The notes below the pieces were generated by a model, which saw only the letters and a program-made list of their open reading frames with translations, was not told where the DNA came from and ran no database searches. A DNA stretch of 20,756 bases. Source: an uncultured Actinomycetes bacterium. GTDB lineage: Bacteria > Actinomycetota > Actinomycetes > Nanopelagicales > Nanopelagicaceae. The position numbers and the translations under genes were made by a program. Location: contig CAITAV010000017.1 of assembly GCA_903890345.1 (NCBI GenBank), positions 1 to 20,756 of the forward strand. The letters are read 5' to 3'. Positions 1-8,071 of this stretch are shown here, one piece after another; the stretch's first letter is position 1; every line of letters begins with the position of its first letter.

Positions 1-592
1 AGATATTGATGCTCTCTATGACGCTCCACCAACACAAGCTGGAGCAAAAGCAATCCACGAAGTACTGAAAATTTCTGATATTGATTCATTAACTTTAGGT
101 GGCGCAGGATCTGCCGGTGTTGGCAGTGGCGGACTGATTACCAAAGTTGAAGCGGCCCGAATTTCAACCAGTGCTGGAATTGCCATGCTGCTAACATCCC
201 TTGAAGAATCGAGCGAAACTCTCGCGGGAAGTTCACTTGGAACTTTATTTCACGCCCAAGCGAATAAATCTAATTCACGTATGTTGTGGCTAGCTCATGC
301 ATCAACGCCACAAGGTCGACTTATTCTCGATGCCGGAGCAGTGACTGCAATTTTAGAACGTGGAGTTTCATTGTTACCTGCCGGAGTTACAGCAGTTCAG
401 GGAGAGTTTATTTCTGGCGATGCAGTCGAATTGGCTAGTGCAGATGGCAAAGTGATTGCGCGAGGACTAGTTGCATTCGACAGCGAAGAAATACCTGCAA
501 TGTTGGGACGCTCAACAAAGGAACTTGCTCAAAGCCTTGGACCAGAATACGAACGCGAGCTCGTGCATCGCGATGATTTAGTTCTGCTCTGA
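1..592 (+). CDS. proB: Glutamate 5-kinase, C-terminal part (5' end outside window)
   Basis: ProB phosphorylates glutamate to gamma-glutamyl phosphate, the first step of proline synthesis, and hands this labile product to ProA. The open frame runs in from base 2 and shows about 196 residues. The first third is the end of the amino-acid-kinase fold: a DIDALYDAPP segment, then a Gly/Ser-rich stretch ending SGGLITKVEAARISTSAG, which matches the conserved GTGGM-x-TK-x-xAA region of glutamate 5-kinases. The rest (about residues 110-185), with SRMLWLAHAS, GRLILDAGA and ARGLVAF, is the PUA domain found at the C-terminus of longer ProB proteins. The stop codon at 590-592 lies inside the 3' end of the oppositely oriented hydrolase gene, a 15-base convergent overlap. 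Its usual partner proA is close by but separated by that gene. The identification is firm; the N-terminal half cannot be judged. Confidence 0.93.
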   Translation, partial: DIDALYDAPPTQAGAKAIHEVLKISDIDSLTLGGAGSAGVGSGGLITKVEAARISTSAGIAMLLTSLEESSETLAGSSLGTLFHAQANKSNSRMLWLAHASTPQGRLILDAGAVTAILERGVSLLPAGVTAVQGEFISGDAVELASADGKVIARGLVAFDSEEIPAMLGRSTKELAQSLGPEYERELVHRDDLVLL

Positions 593-1747
593 AATTTCCT
601 TCAATACTGCTGCAGTTAGCTCTTCGAAGTTTCCATTATCAGTTGGTTCATCACTGAGTTTAACAATGACAACTTGATAATTTGGATCCGTATAAACGTA
701 CTGCCCATGTAAACCGAGCAACATTGTTGTGCCAGGGAATGGATGCCATACCTGTGCGCTATATCCCCAGTTGTGATCCAATGTTGTCACCGGATTAGTA
801 AGTCTTTTCATCCACATTGGCGAGATAATCTCTTTGCTATTTATTTTTATGCCCGCTGGGTTAAGAAGCATCTGACCTACGCGCGCGTAATCTCTTGCCG
901 CAGCATTGAAACAGCAGAAGGTTTTTTCTTGTCCACCAATGTGATCAACATTCCAAAATGCGTCATATTCCGCACCAATTGGTTTCCAGACATTTTCAGA
1001 GAAGTAATCCGCGACTTTCATGCCAGTTAATTTATGAATAACCATTCCCAATAATTGAGTATCCACGCTTCGATACTCTGGGTGAGTTCCTGGTTCTTGT
1101 GCCATTTTACGATTATTTTTTAAGAACCAATTCAAATCAGTCGATGCATACATCTGCGCAATTGCTACACCCCAGCCCGATGGGCCAGTTGGATAGTTAT
1201 CGCTCACACCAATTCCACTCTGCATATCTAGTAAATTCTGAATTGAGACTTTGTCAAAGCTAGTACCACTCTTGAATTCAGGAAGAATACTTACAAAAGT
1301 ATCACTCTCTTTTAACTTACCTGCGGTGATGAGTTGTCCGATCATTATTGAAGTCATAGTTTTTGCCGCAGAATAAGAGGGAAGTCGAGATTCTTTGGAC
1401 TTTCCATTTAAGTATTTTTCGAAGGTTATTTCACCGTTTCGGAGAATGATAAAAGCATTTGTATTTGTTTTAGATAGGAACTCATCAAATGAAATCTTTT
1501 CACCGTCCCACGTGACAACAGTGGGAGTTTCTGAATTCGCAACACTCCAAGCCATGGATGGATTGGCTTGTGATTTAATCCAATGCCCGGGCATTAAGTC
1601 AGGAGTCTTTGATGCCGGAGCTAAGCCTAATTTGATTGCAGCTATCGGCTCTGGATATCTAATGGCTTTGGTTAAGCCGAAGAGCGCAAGATAGAAAACG
1701 ACAAGACCGATGAGAACGTTTCGCAGAACTCGAATTAATTTAGACAC
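578..1747 (-). CDS. Membrane-anchored serine hydrolase, beta-lactamase / 6-aminohexanoate-dimer hydrolase type
   Basis: A 389-residue protein starting at a GTG codon. Residues about 7-28 are a hydrophobic segment preceded by Lys and Arg, most likely a signal anchor that puts the catalytic domain outside the membrane. The body has the class C beta-lactamase / penicillin-binding fold (PF00144 type): S126-A-A-K129 in RLPSYSAAKTMTS (nucleophile and general base), Y225-R-S227 in the Y-x-N/S position, and H347-G348 in GLHGQYVY as the third motif. The FCCFNAAARDYARVGQMLLN segment (277-296) resembles NylB-like and esterase-like members more than true beta-lactamases. The substrate cannot be told from sequence; peptide, ester or amide hydrolysis are all possible. 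It sits between proB and proA on the opposite strand, overlaps proB by 15 bases at the 3' ends, and is separated from proA by only 33 bases. There is no well-placed Shine-Dalgarno site at the start, so it may be leaderless. Confidence 0.85.
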   Translation of the reverse strand: MSKLIRVLRNVLIGLVVFYLALFGLTKAIRYPEPIAAIKLGLAPASKTPDLMPGHWIKSQANPSMAWSVANSETPTVVTWDGEKISFDEFLSKTNTNAFIILRNGEITFEKYLNGKSKESRLPSYSAAKTMTSIMIGQLITAGKLKESDTFVSILPEFKSGTSFDKVSIQNLLDMQSGIGVSDNYPTGPSGWGVAIAQMYASTDLNWFLKNNRKMAQEPGTHPEYRSVDTQLLGMVIHKLTGMKVADYFSENVWKPIGAEYDAFWNVDHIGGQEKTFCCFNAAARDYARVGQMLLNPAGIKINSKEIISPMWMKRLTNPVTTLDHNWGYSAQVWHPFPGTTMLLGLHGQYVYTDPNYQVVIVKLSDEPTDNGNFEELTAAVLKEISEQN

Positions 1748-1748
1748 G

Positions 1749-1772
1749 GCCTAAGGGTAACTCCCGTTAGGC
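1749..1772. repeat. Inverted repeat in the divergent hydrolase/proA promoter region
   Basis: GCCTAA (1749-1754) plus GGG (1755-1757) pair with CCC (1763-1765) and TTAGGC (1767-1772), leaving a 5-base loop and one bulged G. The repeat fills most of the 33-base gap between the two divergent start codons and covers or touches both candidate -10 elements. It could be an operator for a dimeric regulator. If the transcripts really begin at the start codons, it is not transcribed as a leader hairpin. Confidence 0.5.
1754..1759 (-). promoter_or_regulatory. Candidate -10 hexamer for a leaderless hydrolase transcript
   Basis: Read on the minus strand this is TACCCT, exactly 6 bases before the GTG start at 1747. 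That spacing would place the transcription start at or within a base of the start codon. It overlaps the left arm of an inverted repeat and faces away from the proA -10. No convincing -35 is visible. Confidence 0.45.
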
Positions 1773-1773
1773 T
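1768..1773 (+). promoter_or_regulatory. Candidate -10 hexamer for leaderless proA
   Basis: TAGGCT lies 7 bases before the proA ATG at 1781, and there is no GGAG-like ribosome site between. This is the actinobacterial leaderless arrangement. A -35 is not clear; its expected position would fall within the opposing hydrolase promoter. Confidence 0.5.
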
Positions 1774-1780
1774 TAGCACT

Positions 1781-3049
1781 ATGGACGCCACGACAATAGT
1801 TTCTGAGTTAGCTCTTAAAGCTCGTGCTGCTTCGCGTTCGCTATCAACTGCAACAGGGGAGCAGCGATCACGCGCACTGCTGGGTATTGCAGATGAAATT
1901 GATAGTTCTTCAGATTTCATTCTTGCTGCCAACGCACAAGATATGGCACGCGCACAGTCAGAGAAGATGCATCCACAAACTCAGGATCGACTATTGCTAA
2001 CAGCGGAGCGAATAAAAGGGATTTCCTCCGGAGTGCGCCAAGTTGCCGAACTAGAAAATCCTTTAGGCAAAGTAATTCGTGAAAAGGATTTACCAAATGG
2101 TTTGCACCTCGAACAACGCACTGTTCCATTTGGTGTTGTCGGCATGGTCTATGAAGCACGTCCAAATGTCAGTGTGGACGCTGCGGTAATTCTCCTCGCT
2201 TCTGGCAATGCTGCTCTCTTGCGTGGCTCATCTTCTGCGGCATCTAGCAACGCTGCACTTCTGAAAGTAATGCGTGATGCACTTGCAAAAACATCTATTT
2301 CTCCTGAAGTTATTCAATTAGTACCTTCAGATGATCGTGCAACTGTGAAAGCGTTATTGCATGCGCGCGGCCTTGTTGATTTAGTTATCCCTCGGGGCAG
2401 CGCATCTCTAATCAGAATGGTTGTTGATGAGGCTACGGTTCCAACGATTGAAACTGGCGCCGGCGTATGTCATGTCTATGTAGATGAATTTGCAGACCTA
2501 TCAATTGCGCTGCCAATCCTTATCAACTCAAAGACGCATCGCCCAAGTGTGTGCAATGCTGCCGAAACACTTTTAGTCCATAGCAAAGTTGCAGAAGAAT
2601 TTATGCCTGTCGCACTTAAGGCTCTTAAAGATGCAGGCGTGATTCTTCATTGTGATGAAAAAACATTAGCTATTGCTAAGAAAAATAATATAGAAGCAAC
2701 TCTGGCTACCGATGAAAATTGGTGCACTGAATACGGAGTGCTCGAAATGAACGTTGGAATTGTTTCTAGCGTTGATGAAGCAATTGATCACATCGCAAAA
2801 TTTGGAACAAAACACACTGAAGCGATCGTGACGCAATCACGTGAAGTATCTGACAGATTTATTGCGCACTCAGATTGCGCAGCCATCATGGTTAATACAT
2901 CTACGCGATTCACAGATGGTGAACAGATGGGCTTCGGAGCAGAAATTGGTATCTCAAATCAGAAATTGCACGCCCGCGGCCCAATGGGCTTGGAAGCAAT
3001 GACTACAACTACCTGGGTCGTAACCGGCACTGGGCAAATTCGCAGTTAA
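1781..3049 (+). CDS. proA: Gamma-glutamyl phosphate reductase (glutamate-5-semialdehyde dehydrogenase)
   Basis: ProA reduces gamma-glutamyl phosphate with NADPH to glutamate-5-semialdehyde, which cyclises spontaneously on the way to proline. At 422 residues it is the normal length. It has the aldehyde-dehydrogenase-superfamily layout: the VPFGVVGMVYEARPNV block (115-130), the LRGSSSAASSN stretch (147-157) for phosphate binding, VIPRGSASLI (202-211), and the catalytic cysteine C258 in THRPSVCNAAETLLVH. The C-terminal RFTDGEQMGFGAEIGIS segment is also typical. The ATG at 1781 is chosen because it gives the expected N-terminus and has a TANNNT hexamer 7 bases upstream. No Shine-Dalgarno sequence is present, so the message is probably leaderless. 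It is separated from proB by the hydrolase gene on the other strand, so the two proline genes here are not co-transcribed in the simple way. Confidence 0.97.
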   Translation: MDATTIVSELALKARAASRSLSTATGEQRSRALLGIADEIDSSSDFILAANAQDMARAQSEKMHPQTQDRLLLTAERIKGISSGVRQVAELENPLGKVIREKDLPNGLHLEQRTVPFGVVGMVYEARPNVSVDAAVILLASGNAALLRGSSSAASSNAALLKVMRDALAKTSISPEVIQLVPSDDRATVKALLHARGLVDLVIPRGSASLIRMVVDEATVPTIETGAGVCHVYVDEFADLSIALPILINSKTHRPSVCNAAETLLVHSKVAEEFMPVALKALKDAGVILHCDEKTLAIAKKNNIEATLATDENWCTEYGVLEMNVGIVSSVDEAIDHIAKFGTKHTEAIVTQSREVSDRFIAHSDCAAIMVNTSTRFTDGEQMGFGAEIGISNQKLHARGPMGLEAMTTTTWVVTGTGQIRS

Positions 3050-3062
3050 GCCCGCCTCTAAT

Positions 3063-3068
3063 TAGACT
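3063..3068 (+). promoter_or_regulatory. Candidate -10 hexamer for leaderless gatC
   Basis: TAGACT sits 6 bases before the gatC ATG at 3075, in a 25-base gap with no ribosome-binding sequence. It would start a gatC-gatA-gatB transcript at the initiation codon. The -35 is not recognisable. Confidence 0.5.
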
Positions 3069-3074
3069 GCACAC

Positions 3075-3374
3075 ATGAGTTCACTTTCCCGTGATGACGT
3101 AGCCAACTTAGCTCGTTTGGCTCGAATTGAGATGACGGATCAAGAACTCGAAAATCTCACAACAGAGTTTGCTGTAATTCTTAACGCTGTAGCGCGAGTG
3201 CAGGAAGTTGCAACAACTGATGTGGCTGCAACATCGCATCCACTCCCACTTAAAAACATTTTTAGAAGTGATGTAGTAATTCCAAGTTTGACTCCTGAAG
3301 AAGCACTTTCTGGAGCACCCGCCAGTGAAGAACAACGTTTCCGCGTTCCTCAAATTCTTGGTGAAGAAGCATGA
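3075..3374 (+). CDS. gatC: Asp-tRNA(Asn)/Glu-tRNA(Gln) amidotransferase subunit C
   Basis: GatC is the small structural subunit that wraps around GatA and GatB in the GatCAB complex and helps the pair assemble. The 99-residue protein matches the family size. It has the standard N-terminal helix SLSRDDVANLARLARIEMTD (2-21), a second helix (about 22-42), and an extended C-terminal segment with TSHPLPLKNIFRSDVV. The family has no catalytic residues. The stop codon overlaps the gatA start by four bases (ATGA at 3371-3374), so translation is coupled. It is the first gene of a gatC-gatA-gatB operon and appears to have its own leaderless promoter. Confidence 0.95.
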   Translation: MSSLSRDDVANLARLARIEMTDQELENLTTEFAVILNAVARVQEVATTDVAATSHPLPLKNIFRSDVVIPSLTPEEALSGAPASEEQRFRVPQILGEEA

Positions 3375-4867
3375 TCAAGAATTCAGCAGCAGAAATGTCT
3401 GCAGCGCTTTCAAGCGGAGCCACTACTTCTGTGGCTCTCACGCAAGCGCACCTTGATCGAATTTCAGAAGTTGATGGCAAAGTCCATGCTTTTCTATACG
3501 TTGATACTCAAGGCGCACTTGAACAAGCAAAAAAAATTGATGATGCACGCGCTCGTGGTGAAAAGTTAGGCCCACTTGCAGGAGTTCCACTTGCACTCAA
3601 AGATGTTCTTGTACAAAAAGATGTGCCAACCACGTGCGGTTCAAAAATTCTTGAAGGATGGCGCCCACCTTATGACTCAACGGTGGTCACTAATTTAAAA
3701 AGCGCTGGCGTTGTAATTCTCGGAAAAACAAATATGGATGAATTCGCAATGGGTTCTTCTACTGAAAATTCTGCATACGGTCCAACTCATAATCCTTGGG
3801 ATCTCACTCGTATTCCAGGTGGATCAGGTGGTGGATCTTCGGCAGCTCTTGCAGCATTCGAAGCTCCGCTTGCAATCGGAACTGACACTGGCGGTTCAAT
3901 TCGCCAACCTGCCGCCGTAACAGGAACTGTCGGTGTTAAACCAACATACGGCGGAGTTTCACGTTACGGACTCGTTGCATTTTCTTCGTCCCTTGATCAA
4001 GCGGGTCCATGCGCCAGAACCGTTTTAGATACTGCTTTGTTGCATGAAGTAATTGCAGGACATGATCCAAAAGATTCAACGAGTATTAATGCACCAGTTC
4101 CACAAGTAGTTGCGGCGGCAAAGAGCGGTGACGTCAAGGGAATGAAAATAGGAGTTGTTAAAGAACTCAATGGTGATGGCTACCAGGCTGGAGTTCGTCA
4201 ACGCTTTGAAGAATCACTCGAATTACTAGCAAAAGCTGGTGCAGAAATTGTTGAAGTATCTGCACCAAACTTTGAATACGCATTAGCTGCTTATTACTTA
4301 ATTGCACCTTCAGAGTGCTCATCTAACTTGGCCCGTTTTGACGCAATGCGCTACGGATTACGTGTGGGCGATACAGATGGTGCATCTGCCGAATCAGTTA
4401 TGAATATGACTCGCGAAGTTGGTTTTGGTCGCGAAGTTAAACGCCGTATTTTGCTCGGAACATATGCGCTTTCTTCAGGTTATTACGATGCCTATTATGG
4501 AAGTGCTCAGAAAGTCCGAACTCTTATTACACAAGATTTCAATAAGGCTTTTGAAAAATGCGATGTAATGGTTTCGCCAACATGTCCGACAACTGCATTT
4601 AAAATCGGTGAGAAAGCTGATGATCCTCTTGCTATGTACCTCAACGACATTGCAACTATTCCTGTAAATATGGCAGGAATCGGTGGCATGAGTTTGCCAA
4701 GTGGTGTTGCACCCGAAGATGGATTGCCAGTTGGATTCCAGATCATGTCACCGGTGATGCAAGACCAAAGAATGTATTCAGTTGGTGCAGCCCTTGAAGC
4801 AGCGCTTCTGAGCAAATGGGGAGCACCATTGCTGTCACAAGCTCCTGTATTAGGTGGTGTCGCATGA
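3371..4867 (+). CDS. gatA: Asp-tRNA(Asn)/Glu-tRNA(Gln) amidotransferase subunit A
   Basis: GatA is the glutaminase half of the tRNA amidotransferase. It releases ammonia from glutamine and channels it to GatB, which converts Glu-tRNA(Gln) (and Asp-tRNA(Asn) where needed) to the correct aminoacyl-tRNA. At 498 residues it is full length. The amidase signature is intact, with the Lys-cisSer-Ser triad at K77 (in PLALKDVL), S152 (in PGGSGGGSSAA) and S176 (in GTDTGGSIRQP); these keep the spacing of the characterised Staphylococcus enzyme, shifted by two. The ATG overlaps the gatC stop as ATGA, and the stop overlaps the gatB ATG the same way. There is only a weak GAAGAAG ribosome site, consistent with coupling to gatC. 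Confusion with a generic amidase is unlikely given gatC and gatB on either side. Confidence 0.97.
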   Translation: MIKNSAAEMSAALSSGATTSVALTQAHLDRISEVDGKVHAFLYVDTQGALEQAKKIDDARARGEKLGPLAGVPLALKDVLVQKDVPTTCGSKILEGWRPPYDSTVVTNLKSAGVVILGKTNMDEFAMGSSTENSAYGPTHNPWDLTRIPGGSGGGSSAALAAFEAPLAIGTDTGGSIRQPAAVTGTVGVKPTYGGVSRYGLVAFSSSLDQAGPCARTVLDTALLHEVIAGHDPKDSTSINAPVPQVVAAAKSGDVKGMKIGVVKELNGDGYQAGVRQRFEESLELLAKAGAEIVEVSAPNFEYALAAYYLIAPSECSSNLARFDAMRYGLRVGDTDGASAESVMNMTREVGFGREVKRRILLGTYALSSGYYDAYYGSAQKVRTLITQDFNKAFEKCDVMVSPTCPTTAFKIGEKADDPLAMYLNDIATIPVNMAGIGGMSLPSGVAPEDGLPVGFQIMSPVMQDQRMYSVGAALEAALLSKWGAPLLSQAPVLGGVA

Positions 4868-6375
4868 GCGCGTTGACCTATGAAGATGTCATCTCAAAGT
4901 ACGAACCAGTATTAGGACTAGAAGTTCACGTTGAGTTAAATACCAACTCCAAAATGTTTTGTGGTTGCAGCACAATTTTCGGTGCCGAACCAAACACACA
5001 AACATGCCCAGTCTGCCTAGCAATGCCAGGAGCGCTTCCAGTTGTTAATGAGAAAGCAATCGAATCCACAATTTTGATCGGCTTAGCTCTAAATTGCTCG
5101 ATTGCTCCATTTAGTCGATTTGCACGCAAAAATTACTTCTATCCAGATATGCCCAAGAATTTTCAGATTTCGCAGTACGACGAACCTATTTGCGTCAATG
5201 GATATGTTGATGTTGAAATCGAAACTGATGAAGGTCCACAGAGTTTTAGAATTGAAATCGAACGTGTTCACATGGAAGAAGACACAGGAAAATCACTTCA
5301 CGTAGGTGGCTCAACTGGCCGAATCCATGGCGCTGATTATTCGCTCCTTGATTACAACCGAGCCGGTATTCCACTCGTTGAAATTGTTACCAAAATTGTT
5401 CCGGGTACAGGTAAATATGCACCAGAAGTTGCGAAAGCTTATGTGGCAGAACTCCGAGATATTTTGCGAGCACTTGGTGTTAGCGATGTAAAAATGGAGC
5501 AGGGATCACTTCGATGCGACGCTAACGTCTCACTGCGATTAATTGGATCTGAAGTTTTAGGCACACGAAGTGAAACAAAAAACGTTAACTCACTTCGCTC
5601 AGTTGAGCGCGCAATTCGTGGAGAAATGATTCGCCACGCAGAACGACTAAATAAGGGCGAAAAAGTTGTTCAAGAAACACGTCACTTTCAAGAAGATACT
5701 GGATTGACACGTTCAGGTCGATCTAAGGAACAAGCTGAGGATTATCGCTATTTCCCAGAACCAGATTTAGTTCCAGTTGTACCGGATGCACAATGGATTG
5801 AAAAGCTGCGTGCCGGATTACCAGAGCGACCATCACTTCGCCGTAAACGTTTACAAGAACAATGGTCAGTGCCAGATAAAGAGATGGCGGCAATGATTAA
5901 TGCAGACGTTCTTAACATTGTTGAAGAAACTGTTCTATTAGGTGCTGATCCAACAAAAGCACGTTCATGGTGGCTCGGTGAAATTTCTCGTCTAGCAAAT
6001 GAAAAAGATGTTGCTATTACAGCGTTAGCGATAACGGCCAAAGATGTTGCAGAAATTGTTTCACTAGTTGCACAAGGCGAACTGACAGATAAGTTGGCCA
6101 GACAAGTTGTTGAAGGCGTGATTGCCGGAGAAGGAACTCCCGCACAAGTTATTTCTGCTCGCGGAATTAAAGTGGTTAATGATGATTCAGCACTGATGGC
6201 AGCCATTGAGAGCGCGTGCGCTGCTCAACCTGAGACTGCGCAAAAGGTTCGCGATGGACATTTACCTGCAGCAGGAGCGCTCATCGGTATTGTTATGAAA
6301 GAAACCAAGGGTCAAGCAGATGCTGCTCGAGTTCGTGAATTACTACTTGGCCACCTTGGTCAAAGTGGCAACTAA
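4864..6375 (+). CDS. gatB: Asp-tRNA(Asn)/Glu-tRNA(Gln) amidotransferase subunit B
   Basis: GatB binds the mischarged tRNA, activates its side-chain carboxylate with ATP and accepts ammonia from GatA. The ATG at 4864 is chosen over an in-frame one at 4816 because it gives the normal N-terminus MSALTYEDVISKYEPVLGLE and overlaps the gatA stop as ATGA. The product is 503 residues. Visible family features are LGLEVHVELNT (17-27), a four-cysteine pair C33/C35 and C48/C51 that looks like the zinc site of many GatB proteins, RKNYFYPDMPKNFQISQYD, and DYRYFPEPDLVP in the core. The C-terminal roughly 150 residues form the helical and YqeY-like tRNA-binding tail, ending AAGALIGIVMKETKGQAD. Presence of GatCAB implies that at least Gln-tRNA is made indirectly in this organism, as in other Actinobacteria. 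Confidence 0.97.
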   Translation: MSALTYEDVISKYEPVLGLEVHVELNTNSKMFCGCSTIFGAEPNTQTCPVCLAMPGALPVVNEKAIESTILIGLALNCSIAPFSRFARKNYFYPDMPKNFQISQYDEPICVNGYVDVEIETDEGPQSFRIEIERVHMEEDTGKSLHVGGSTGRIHGADYSLLDYNRAGIPLVEIVTKIVPGTGKYAPEVAKAYVAELRDILRALGVSDVKMEQGSLRCDANVSLRLIGSEVLGTRSETKNVNSLRSVERAIRGEMIRHAERLNKGEKVVQETRHFQEDTGLTRSGRSKEQAEDYRYFPEPDLVPVVPDAQWIEKLRAGLPERPSLRRKRLQEQWSVPDKEMAAMINADVLNIVEETVLLGADPTKARSWWLGEISRLANEKDVAITALAITAKDVAEIVSLVAQGELTDKLARQVVEGVIAGEGTPAQVISARGIKVVNDDSALMAAIESACAAQPETAQKVRDGHLPAAGALIGIVMKETKGQADAARVRELLLGHLGQSGN

Positions 6376-6381
6376 ATACTT

Positions 6382-6387
6382 TACGAT
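6382..6387 (+). promoter_or_regulatory. Candidate -10 hexamer for leaderless ilvD
   Basis: TACGAT lies exactly 6 bases before the ilvD ATG at 6394 in an 18-base gap. There is no Shine-Dalgarno sequence. A TTGGTC at 6356-6361 could be a distant -35, but its 20-base spacing is poor. Confidence 0.5.
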
Positions 6388-6393
6388 GTAGCC

Positions 6394-8067
6394 ATGGCAA
6401 ACATGAAGCCCAGGTCTGGTCTAGTTACAGATGGATTAGAACGCGCACCAGCACGTGGAATGTTACGTGCAGTTGGTATGGGCGATGATGACTGGGTTAA
6501 ACCACAAATTGGTATTGCATCTTCATGGAATGAAATTACTCCATGCAATCTTTCATTAGATCGTTTAGCAAAGGCTTCACGCCAAGGTGTAATCGATGCG
6601 GGTGGATTTCCGATGCAATTCGGAACCATTTCGGTTTCTGATGGAATTTCAATGGGCCACGAAGGAATGCACTTCTCACTCGTTTCACGTGAAGTAATCG
6701 CGGATTCAGTTGAAACTGTTATGCAAGCAGAACGACTTGATGGAATGGTTACTTTTGCTGGTTGCGATAAGTCACTACCAGGAATGATGATGGCTGCAGC
6801 ACGTATAGATGTTGCCAGCGTCTTTGTTTATGCAGGTTCAACTCTTCCTGGCCAAGTAGATGGTAAAGATGTCACGATTATTGATGCATTCGAAGCTGTT
6901 GGTGCATGCGCACGTGGGTTGATTACTCAGGAACGTGTAGACCAAATAGAACGTGCGATTTGTCCTGGTGAAGGTGCATGCGGCGGTATGTACACAGCAA
7001 ACACAATGGCCACCATCGGTGAAGCAATTGGTTTGTCTCTACCTGGTTCTGCAGCACCTCCTGCAGTTGATCGTCGGCGCGATGCATTCGCGGTTAAGTC
7101 TGGCGCAGCAGTAGTTAATTTAATTAAACAAGGAATCACTACTCGCGATATTTTAACTAAGCCTGCATTTGAAAACGCAATAACTGCGCTAATGGCACTT
7201 GGCGGGTCAACGAATGCGGTACTTCATTTATTGGCAATTGCGCATGAAGCAGATGTGGACCTTTCACTAGATGATTTCCATCGCATTGGTTCGAAGGTTC
7301 CTTTGCTCGGTGATCTCAAGCCGTTTGGTCGATTTGTAATGAGTGATCTGGATAAAGTTGGTGGAATTCCAGTTGTACTTAAGGGATTACTAGATGCTGG
7401 TTTGTTGCACGGCGACACATTAACCGTGACTGGTAAAACTATGGCAGAGAACTTAGCTGATATAAATCCACCAGATCCTGATGGCGAAATTTTGCGTGCA
7501 ATTTCTAAGCCGCTCTCAACAGATATCGGTATTACGATTCTTAAAGGTTCTCTCGCTCCAGAAGGCGCAGTCTGTAAAACAGCCGGAATTGGTGTTGACA
7601 CTTTTGAAGGTCCAGCACGAGTCTTTGAACGTGAACAAGCAGCGATGCAAGCTCTAGAAGATGGAACAATTCAAGCTGGAGATGCAATCGTTATTCGCTA
7701 TGAAGGTCCAAAGGGTGGACCTGGAATGCGCGAAATGTTAATGATTACTGGTGCAATAAAAGGCGCTGGCTTGGGTAAGTCAGTTTTACTTCTAACTGAT
7801 GGAAGATTCTCAGGTGGTTCAACTGGTTTATGTGTTGGTCACGTTGCGCCAGAAGCTGTCGATGGCGGACCAATTGCATTTATCAAAGATGGCGATCGAA
7901 TAAAAATTGACACGGTAAAGCGCACATTAGATTTATTAGTTGATGCAGCCGAACTTGAAAAACGAAAAGTTGGTTGGAAGCCGTTGCCACACAAATTCAC
8001 CCGTGGCGTATTGGCTAAGTACTCCAAACTTGTCGGATCTGCCTCAAAAGGTGCGGTCTGCGACTAA
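6394..8067 (+). CDS. ilvD: Dihydroxy-acid dehydratase
   Basis: IlvD dehydrates 2,3-dihydroxy-isovalerate and 2,3-dihydroxy-3-methylvalerate to the 2-keto acid precursors of valine/leucine and isoleucine. The 557-residue protein is full length. Iron-sulfur ligands are visible as C51 (WNEITPCNLS), C124 (FAGCDKSLPGMMMA) and C196 (GEGACGGMYTANTMA). Three such cysteines indicate the [2Fe-2S] type of dehydratase seen in Actinobacteria and plants. K126 in CDKSLPG is the position that is carbamylated for Mg binding. The C-terminal GPKGGPGMREML and GRFSGGSTGLCVGHVAPEA blocks are also intact. The ATG at 6394 follows a TANNNT hexamer by 6 bases and lacks a ribosome site. It lies 203 bases ahead of ilvB, so it can be expressed separately, but read-through from ilvD would also pass through the ilvB attenuator. 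Confidence 0.97.
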   Translation: MANMKPRSGLVTDGLERAPARGMLRAVGMGDDDWVKPQIGIASSWNEITPCNLSLDRLAKASRQGVIDAGGFPMQFGTISVSDGISMGHEGMHFSLVSREVIADSVETVMQAERLDGMVTFAGCDKSLPGMMMAAARIDVASVFVYAGSTLPGQVDGKDVTIIDAFEAVGACARGLITQERVDQIERAICPGEGACGGMYTANTMATIGEAIGLSLPGSAAPPAVDRRRDAFAVKSGAAVVNLIKQGITTRDILTKPAFENAITALMALGGSTNAVLHLLAIAHEADVDLSLDDFHRIGSKVPLLGDLKPFGRFVMSDLDKVGGIPVVLKGLLDAGLLHGDTLTVTGKTMAENLADINPPDPDGEILRAISKPLSTDIGITILKGSLAPEGAVCKTAGIGVDTFEGPARVFEREQAAMQALEDGTIQAGDAIVIRYEGPKGGPGMREMLMITGAIKGAGLGKSVLLLTDGRFSGGSTGLCVGHVAPEAVDGGPIAFIKDGDRIKIDTVKRTLDLLVDAAELEKRKVGWKPLPHKFTRGVLAKYSKLVGSASKGAVCD

Positions 8068-8071
8068 CCCC

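Noticed and set aside
743..1030. A 95-codon plus-strand open frame inside the hydrolase gene.
   Set aside because: The minus strand encodes the conserved Y-x-S and FCCFNAAA region here; the plus-strand product looks random.
4816..4863. Upstream in-frame starts that would lengthen GatB (and likewise serA at 11336, ilvE at 13299, cimA at 14420, rpsB at 17153, pyrH at 18819).
   Set aside because: The extra residues do not resemble the families, overlap upstream genes or ribosome sites, and the downstream starts have better signals or stop/start overlaps.
5748..6206. A 152-codon minus-strand open frame inside gatB.
   Set aside because: It is fully antisense to conserved GatB sequence, of low complexity (Ser/Ala/Thr-rich), and without ribosome site or promoter.
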